The notes under the pieces were generated by a model. The model ran no database searches, was not told the DNA's origin, and saw only the letters and a list, made by a program, of their open reading frames with translations. Shown piece by piece: positions 58,400 to 64,000 of a DNA stretch of 64,000 nt (within the stretch, counting starts at the first letter, position 1; each line of letters opens with the position of its first letter). Made by a program: the position numbers and the translations under genes. This DNA is from Symmetrospora coprosmae (Eukaryota; Basidiomycota; Cystobasidiomycetes; Symmetrosporaceae): assembly GCA_008802785.1 (NCBI GenBank), contig VUYT01000004.1, forward strand, positions 186,001 to 250,000. The letters are read 5' to 3'.

Positions 58400-61348
58400 T
58401 CACGGCCTGAACGGCTGGAGCCATCTGTGCAGTATGGAAGTTGTCAGATCCTGTAGCCTGCACACATGATGCACTGGACTCACCTGTTGGCGCTCTCAAA
58501 TTGCGTGAACATTTCCGGCGGCAGCACCTTCGGGTCCTGATTGAGCACGCGAATCGCGACCATGACCTGGGAGGAGATAATGACGTATCAGCCACCGCTT
58601 CGACAGGATAAGGAGAAGAGTCTTTGCGGCTCACAGTGTCCCAGAAGCGGACACCTCTCGCCAGCTCGTTGCGGACGTCTCGCACATTCCCAAATGCCCC
58701 TTCGAGCATACCACTGACGTCCTGCTTGACCCCCTCGAGGTCGGCTCTGTGCTGAGCGACCTGCTCCTCGCTGAGACCCTGCCTAGGCACGAAGCCTCCG
58801 AGATCCTCGCGGGTGCCCAGGCCGGTCGCGTGACCGACGTGCGAGCATGCATCGCACCACCCTTTCCAGAGCACGCCCATTGCCGTGTTCGTGTCACTCC
58901 GGAAGGGCAGACTGAGCGCAATCTCGAGGTAGTCCTCGCGATGCCGCCGAGCGTCTTCCCGGAGGAGAAGGTTGACGGTCGTAGCTTCGAGCAGGGCGCG
59001 CAGCGAGCGGGACAGGGTGCTCAGGAACGAGTTGAAGACGAGCAGCGAGCGCGACATGGGTCCCGACCATGGCTCCGTCTTGAAATTTAACGGGACGATC
59101 GAGAGCACCCGCATAACGAGCATGGCATTGGCCTTGTCGCTCTCGCCGCCCAGCCCGGGCCCGCCGCTCCAGTTGCGCGAGCCGAACTTGCCAGAGTGCA
59201 GCACGCCCGCGCGGACGAGCTCGATGGCGAGGTAAAGGGGCTCTTGGAATTTGTCATTGATCCGAGACTGCTGAAGAGCGCTGTAGAGTGCTTTGCCGTT
59301 CGCCGTCGGCAGGTGTGTAGACGAGATGAACCTAGAGGCAGGGGCGAAGGGAGATGGTCAGCGGAGGGGCTTCTAGTCGAGCTCGCCAAGACGGTGCCCT
59401 CACCCTCGAAGTTCAAGGAACCGCCAGAGTGTATTGGCGACAATCTCGTCCTTCTTGTCGAGTAGCTTGGCTGGGTTCTTGCTGACCCGAGTCCGCGCCG
59501 CCCATGTCGGTCCGTCCGCAACGGCACCCAGACACAGGCGAAGATCGATGGTGGATGACTGGACAGTTAGCGGATTCATGTGTCAGCACTTGAAACCAGG
59601 TGGCGGTTGCAAAGGTCAAGCCGCACCTTCTGGCGTCTCAGCTCTTCTTCTATGACTAGAGACGGCACGTTCCACTGCAGCAGGCGCTCCAATGTCTTTT
59701 GCGCAGCGGCACCGATGTGCGGGATGGGATGAACGTTCGTGGGATCAAAGTAATAGACGGCGTTCTGGGAAAGGGATGGGTGCACGTAAGCGAGACTGTC
59801 GTGCTTTAAATAAGACGGTCCCGCACTCACCACCGGCTTCTTCTGCCAGTACACGTTCAATGCCGAGCTCAGCAGCGCCAGAGCCGTGCAGCGTGGTGAT
59901 TGAGCGTGCTCCGTCATAATGTCCTTGAGGAAGCGCTTGTACTCTTCCGATTCTCCTCCGCACAGCGGCGCCTGTTCCGTCCAGAGCCCGCTCGTGAGGG
60001 CATTGAGCAGGAGCGGGCTGATGAGTCCACGGAAGAGGTGAAAGTATAGCTCGTCTGGCAATCGGTGAGAAAAGATCTCGTGCATGTCTGCAGGCACGTC
60101 GGCGGGGGTCATGGGCGGTGAAGTGGGTGTGGGAGGCGGCAGAGCCAGCGGCAGAGGCAAGACCTTGCCCTTGGAGTCTATGCTGGCGAGGACGAGCGAA
60201 TAGCGGATCATGGCCTTTGTACGGAGATACGAGTCGAGATAGTTGATCTCGCGCAGGTTGGGCGATTCGGGCGAGGCCGGGTTGGAGAGGTTGCCCACGG
60301 CGGCAATGCCGGTGCCGAACTGCTTGATGAGGTCCAGGACGGCCTTGAACGACCAGTCGGGTAGAGGGATGGACGAGACCTGGCTGAAGCCGGCGAGGAT
60401 GCCGAGATCGAGGAACTGCTCAGGTGTGAGCGCGAGCTCCTTGAGTAGGTCGCGTTTCGACACAAAGGTGAAGGTCTGGGCCTTGAAGTCGACATTCAGG
60501 ATAAGCTTGTCGACGCCTTCGAAGAGCAGGAACTCGGTCGACGACCACGTCGCGTGAGTATACGGCTTCGGATGACGCTCGAGGTAGGCGAGCTGATGCG
60601 GAGTAAGTGATAGGCGGGCGTCAGGGTGCTCAGCCTGGAGCAGCCAGGAGGCAGCGGGGGAGCACTCACTTGAGCCCATTCGAGGTACGGCGCGACGACA
60701 AACTCTGTCTTGCGGTGCAGGAAGCACCTGTGGACGACGCGCAGGACGTCCGCCACACCGAGCGGGGTCTGTCCAAACGCCTGGACCGCCTGCTCGTTGC
60801 GGTTCTTCTCGTAGTGCTCCCACGCCGCTGCGCGCTTTGCTGGGCGCGTATCCTCCTGGATCAGCGGGGTCTGTCCCTGTCCCTGTCCCTGTCCCGGTCC
60901 TTGTCGCTGTCCCGATGGAACAGCGTGCCTGCTCTGCGGGCGGAGTCCAGCAAAGACGAAGATGGGCTTGATGTGCATCCGCTCGAGCAGGCGCATGTCG
61001 CTGACAATGTGCTCCTCGAGCGCTAGAGGTACCCCACCGAGCGCAGCGACAAAGGCCTCCTTCGTCTCTGGCGCCGTGAGCAGGCGCCGTACGTAGACGC
61101 CCGCATCAATACCCAGTCGCGTCCCTTCGAGCGCGCTCAGCGGCGCATCGCGGATCAGGCCCTTGTCCTGCAGGACGTCTTGATTAGACAATGTGCATCG
61201 ATGCATGCCGAATCAGCCTGGCTCCCTTGCGTCTCCCCGCAGTCATTGCCAGCTGCCAGCTGCCTGCACGCACGCACGCACGCTTCCCACGGGCGACCGA
61301 GGCGGACAGACCCGACCCAGACTCACAATCGAGCTGCCTGATTGGCAT
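58400..61348 (-). CDS. MKT1: Mkt1-like post-transcriptional regulator (XPG-N/PIN fold)
   Basis: Eight exons: 61348-61327, 61178-60670, 60592-59831, 59764-59627, 59558-59404, 59331-58635, 58566-58484 and 58424-58400, giving 796 residues (yeast Mkt1 830). Exon 1 supplies MPIRQLD, joined to YVLQDKGLIRDAPLSALEGT and LGIDAGVYVRRLL, the XPG-N-like start of Mkt1; next come the pseudo-nuclease core with EFVVAPYLEWAQLAYLERHP and the conserved C-terminal MKT1 domain (FISSTHLPTANGKALYSALQ; LAIELVRAGVLHSGKFG). In yeast, Mkt1 works with Pbp1 to control translation and stability of mRNAs such as HO and mitochondrial-protein messages. A Gln/Gly-rich tetrapeptide-like run (GQGQGQGQ) interrupts the N-terminal domain. 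The acceptor of intron 1 (TCAAG) is non-pyrimidine-rich but is the only one keeping the frame. Confidence 0.9.
61266..61282. repeat. (GCAC)n microsatellite in MKT1 intron 1
   Basis: About four GCAC units inside the 148-base first intron. Confidence 0.75.
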
Positions 61349-61829
61349 GCTGGCCGCCGTTGGTGAGCTTGCGGATTGGACAGCTGTGCTTATCTGGATG
61401 CAGTACCAACCTCGCCCAGACCTGAGACCGTGTTGGGAGAGTGGCTACCCGTGCACACCCCGCGGCGACCGCAGGCACGCCTGCGACCTCAGCGGCGGCG
61501 GCGGGGTCAAGTTGACATCGAAACGGGACAGCTTATACTGCACGACGGCCTTAGCGTGCCTCACGACGACACTTGCGCGTATCTTCGGACGACGCGCTCG
61601 TTGCATTGCACATCTCCAAGATCCGCGCCCTATGTATACAGTTTCACTCGCACAGCGATGGCGAGGGAGAGGCAGAGATCCCGACACATGAGGGTATGAG
61701 TAGTACGAAAGAGTGAGCGGAATCGTTCGTATGTGCACCATGCGGACTGATGCAGCGGCTAGGTCCGTCCTTTGGGTTGTGCAGCGCCGTTCGCATGCGT
61801 TTTTGGGTGAGTGTGGCTTTCGGTCCATG
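61349..61829. other. Intergenic, no gene seen
   Basis: 481 bases between the MKT1 start and the stop codon of the carrier gene upstream on the same strand. No exon or RNA gene seen. Confidence 0.45.
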
Positions 61830-63441
61830 CTACATGCCGGTCTGGAGGAGCGGAGGCGGCTCCGTCTTCTGGTCACCGAGGAACAGCACCTTGAAGCCCT
61901 CGTACGTAACCCTGTCGTGCCCATGGTATGTTCGTCAGTGACTGCTCGATAGGCCGTGGCTGCACATGTGCCAGCCTGGTCGACTCGGCACTCACCAGCT
62001 GAGAGCATTGGACGGCATGAATGTGAGGACTCGAGGCGTGAGACCCCTTGCGAAACCCTTGATGCCGTACCGACTCCAGATGATGCGGAACGCGTCGCCC
62101 ATTCCCCTCGCCGCCCGGATCTCCTTGTCGGTGCTCGACCCGCGCGTCTGCAGCAGCGTCTTTGCCACGTCCAGCGGCGTCGTCACCGCTCCTCCTACGC
62201 CTCCTGCAATCCCACCCGCTAGGACGTGCGTCATGGGCGAGTAAGCCTCGGTCGGATTGAAGATCTTCTTGAAGAACTCGTACGTGCTGAACTGCACCGC
62301 CGTAAAAGGCACCGTCATGACAAGCGTCGTCGGGTATGACAGGTAGAAGGCCCGCAGCCCTTCGTTCCTGTAGACTGTCCGCGCGGCTTCGGACACGGTG
62401 CGGTACGTGCTTCCGTGCACCTGCATGCGCTGCTTGATGACTGCGAGAGCCGGGCCGAACGCTGTCAGAGCTGAAGTAGGTCCCTACAAACAGCTACACA
62501 ACCGACTCACCATCAAATGGGTTCATGAGAGCGTCTGAAGCAATGGTAGCACATGCTCCGGCGGTGGCTGCGAGGTCCCCGAAAAGCTCAGCTCCCCATT
62601 GCCCTAGCCAACGCTGATTCAGAGACGGAGCGAAACGCACCCGTAGCTGCGAACTGATGTCCTGCCCTGTTTCCGCCTGCGAGATCCTTGACGGTCTCGT
62701 AGGTGCCAAAGTAGACTGCATGCGCGGGCCCTGCACCGAGGATGACGCTCCACACGCCTCGCCACAAGCGTGACGCTCCTTCTGTACTGCTTATCCGCGA
62801 GAACGCTTGCGTCATGCCAGTGTAGATAGCGGCGGGCTGGGTCGAGAAGACTTGCATCCGTGTCTGTGTTGTGGGTAGGCAGCGAGGCCAAGCGGAAGGC
62901 AGGCGGGGCGGGCGAGGGACGGCACCATGGCAGCCGAAAGTTGTGTATAGAGGAAGCGCAGCTGTCAGTTCATCTAGCAGATTGTTGCAGGTGCTCACGC
63001 TGCCCTGCCGCGCTGTGGTGTCCTCCTGCTGCAGCTTGCCGTTGTGCAGCCATCCTGGCTTTTCCTCCGGCCTCGCCCAGACGCAGGTTGAGGAGGCAGC
63101 TAAGCAGGAGCAGCCGGCCGGGTGGACCCACCTTGATGCTATCGACGGGGAAGATGACGGCATGCTCTGTGATGCCTGCGAGGGAGCCAGCCAGCATGCT
63201 CACGCCGACTGCGGGCCAGGCCAGGCAGCAGCAGGTTGCGCATATTCGAGGACGGGGAAGCGAGCGAGCGAGCGAGCGAGCGAGAGGGAGGGAGGAAAGT
63301 GGATCGGAGAGGCGTGCAGCGGACGGATAGGGCGTCAGCGCAGGTCAATGTGAACCCCATGCATGCGGACGGATGCCATGTATCGGTGGACTGACTCGGT
63401 GCTGTCGCTCCGAGCGATTCGTAGTCAATCTCTTCTGCCAT
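61830..63441 (-). CDS. MRS4: Mitochondrial iron carrier, mitoferrin type (Mrs3/Mrs4)
   Basis: Six exons: 63441-63396, 63208-63132, 62863-62641, 62567-62511, 62440-61996 and 61911-61830, giving 309 residues (yeast Mrs4 304). Three mitochondrial-carrier repeats each carry the PxDxxK signature: FPVDSIKTRMQ, NPFDVIKQRMQ and TPLDVAKTLLQ. The first repeat reads GVSMLAGSLAGITEHAVIFP and the second HAVYFGTYETVKDLAGG, wording typical of Mrs3/4 and mitoferrins (AGxxEHxxxFPxD), with the MN in ALMNPFD of repeat two also conserved in this subfamily. It should import Fe(II) through the inner membrane for haem and Fe-S assembly. The first two introns are unusually long here (187 and 268 bases). An ATCTGATAAA box lies 390 bases upstream. 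Confidence 0.9.
63260..63284. repeat. (GCGA)n microsatellite in carrier intron 1
   Basis: Six GCGA units in the first intron of the mitoferrin-type gene. Confidence 0.85.
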
Positions 63442-64000
63442 GATGCTTGCGAGTGGGCGATGGTGGCGCGCGCGGCTCTTTCTCCTGTCACTGGCGGGCA
63501 GGGACGGTCTCCGAGGGCAGTGTGCTGGAGAGCAGACGCTGTCTAGCAGAGTGAGCTCTGAATAGAAGTGTGTGCAGTTGCCTGCTGAAGCCGGTCTGCG
63601 ATGGTGCTGGGGAGACTCGTCGAGGATTCAGAAGAGTCGAGAGTCGCCTGAAAGAGACGGCAGTCGTGGGAGGAGCGAGCGGCGGAGGAGCAATCCAGCA
63701 GAGGAGCAGGAGCACAAAGAGCCTCGGGCAGAAAGAAGCGCGGTTGCTGTAATACCCACTCGTGTCAGGAGACCTCATGGTAGAAGGCAGCAAGGCAGCA
63801 GGTACACAGCTAGACGAGCTCCCTTACACTATCTGATAAAGCACTGGCAGCAGTCACCATACGCAATCACCGACCCGGCATTGTGTGACGGTGTGCCTCC
63901 ACTCGGAGATTCGGGGCGCCGCGAGCCGGAGTACAGTACCACCATGGCCCTGCGAACATGTCTGCTCATACGGATGCGCGTACCTGCTCTGCTGCAATGA
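63442..64000. other. Right-edge region upstream of the mitoferrin gene
   Basis: The last 559 bases contain the promoter of the carrier gene and an ATCTGATAAA box. A plus-strand ATG in good context (CACCATGG, 63943) opens a short frame of 18 codons ending at the window edge (MALRTCLLIRMRVPALLQ); it may be a first exon of a gene continuing outside, but this cannot be shown. Confidence 0.4.
63831..63840 (+). promoter_or_regulatory. GATA iron-repressor-type site upstream of the mitoferrin gene
   Basis: ATCTGATAAA, identical to the two boxes in the FTR1-FET3 promoter, 390 bases upstream of the carrier start codon. Confidence 0.5.

Noticed and set aside
63572-64000. 142-codon frame at the right edge
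   Set aside because: Arg/Ser/Glu-rich with no recognisable domain and in the expected promoter of the carrier gene.

Overview
This is a gene-dense, GC-rich nuclear fragment from a fungus. Short GT-AG introns (mostly 55-90 bases, with CTRAY-like branch points), intron-rich housekeeping genes and Ser/Pro/Ala-rich regulatory proteins point to Basidiomycota. Ustilaginomycotina (smut-like fungi or relatives) is my best guess from gene style alone. I resolved 24 protein genes by joining reading frames across splice sites. Exon phases close without remainder in every complete model. One tRNA gene is also present. I saw no transposon, virus-like element, rRNA or CRISPR array.

Layout. 0-16 kb: a UPF0538 gene cut by the left edge, a Ser-rich protein, a GT31 glycosyltransferase, a PPR-like mitochondrial protein, a single-pass membrane protein, and a large disordered protein with the AreA/Reg1-type 'GATA-like' domain. 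16-18 kb: a protein-poor gap holding a Phe(GAA) tRNA gene and a possible structured RNA. 18-35.8 kb: a ZAP1-like zinc-responsive regulator, IES6 (INO80 complex), cytosolic glutamyl-tRNA synthetase sharing a short promoter with the Rab GTPase YPT6, PRP45/SNW1 splicing factor, a WD40-inositol 5-phosphatase, and the proteasome ATPase RPT3. 36-46 kb: a GNAT acetyltransferase, then the iron permease FTR1 divergently paired with the ferroxidase FET3, and a PQ-loop transporter. 46-64 kb: a type II membrane protein, OPI1, a 1,519-residue unknown protein, two small membrane proteins, MKT1, and a mitoferrin-type carrier (MRS3/4).

The clearest functional theme is metal homeostasis. FTR1 and FET3 form the high-affinity iron uptake complex and share a 533-base promoter. 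It carries two copies of ATCTGATAAA, which fits the ATCWGATAA sites of fungal iron-sensing GATA repressors (Fep1/SreA/Urbs1 class). The same decamer lies upstream of the mitochondrial iron carrier gene about 24 kb away, and a 9-base match lies upstream of the first gene. A zinc regulator gene is in the same window.

Other points of note: an intron whose two splice junctions lie in near-identical direct repeats (a signature of intron birth by tandem duplication), an 11-base micro-exon in FTR1, an 8-base last exon in RPT3 that supplies the HbYX tail, and a tRNA-Phe whose sequence looks mitochondrial rather than nuclear.
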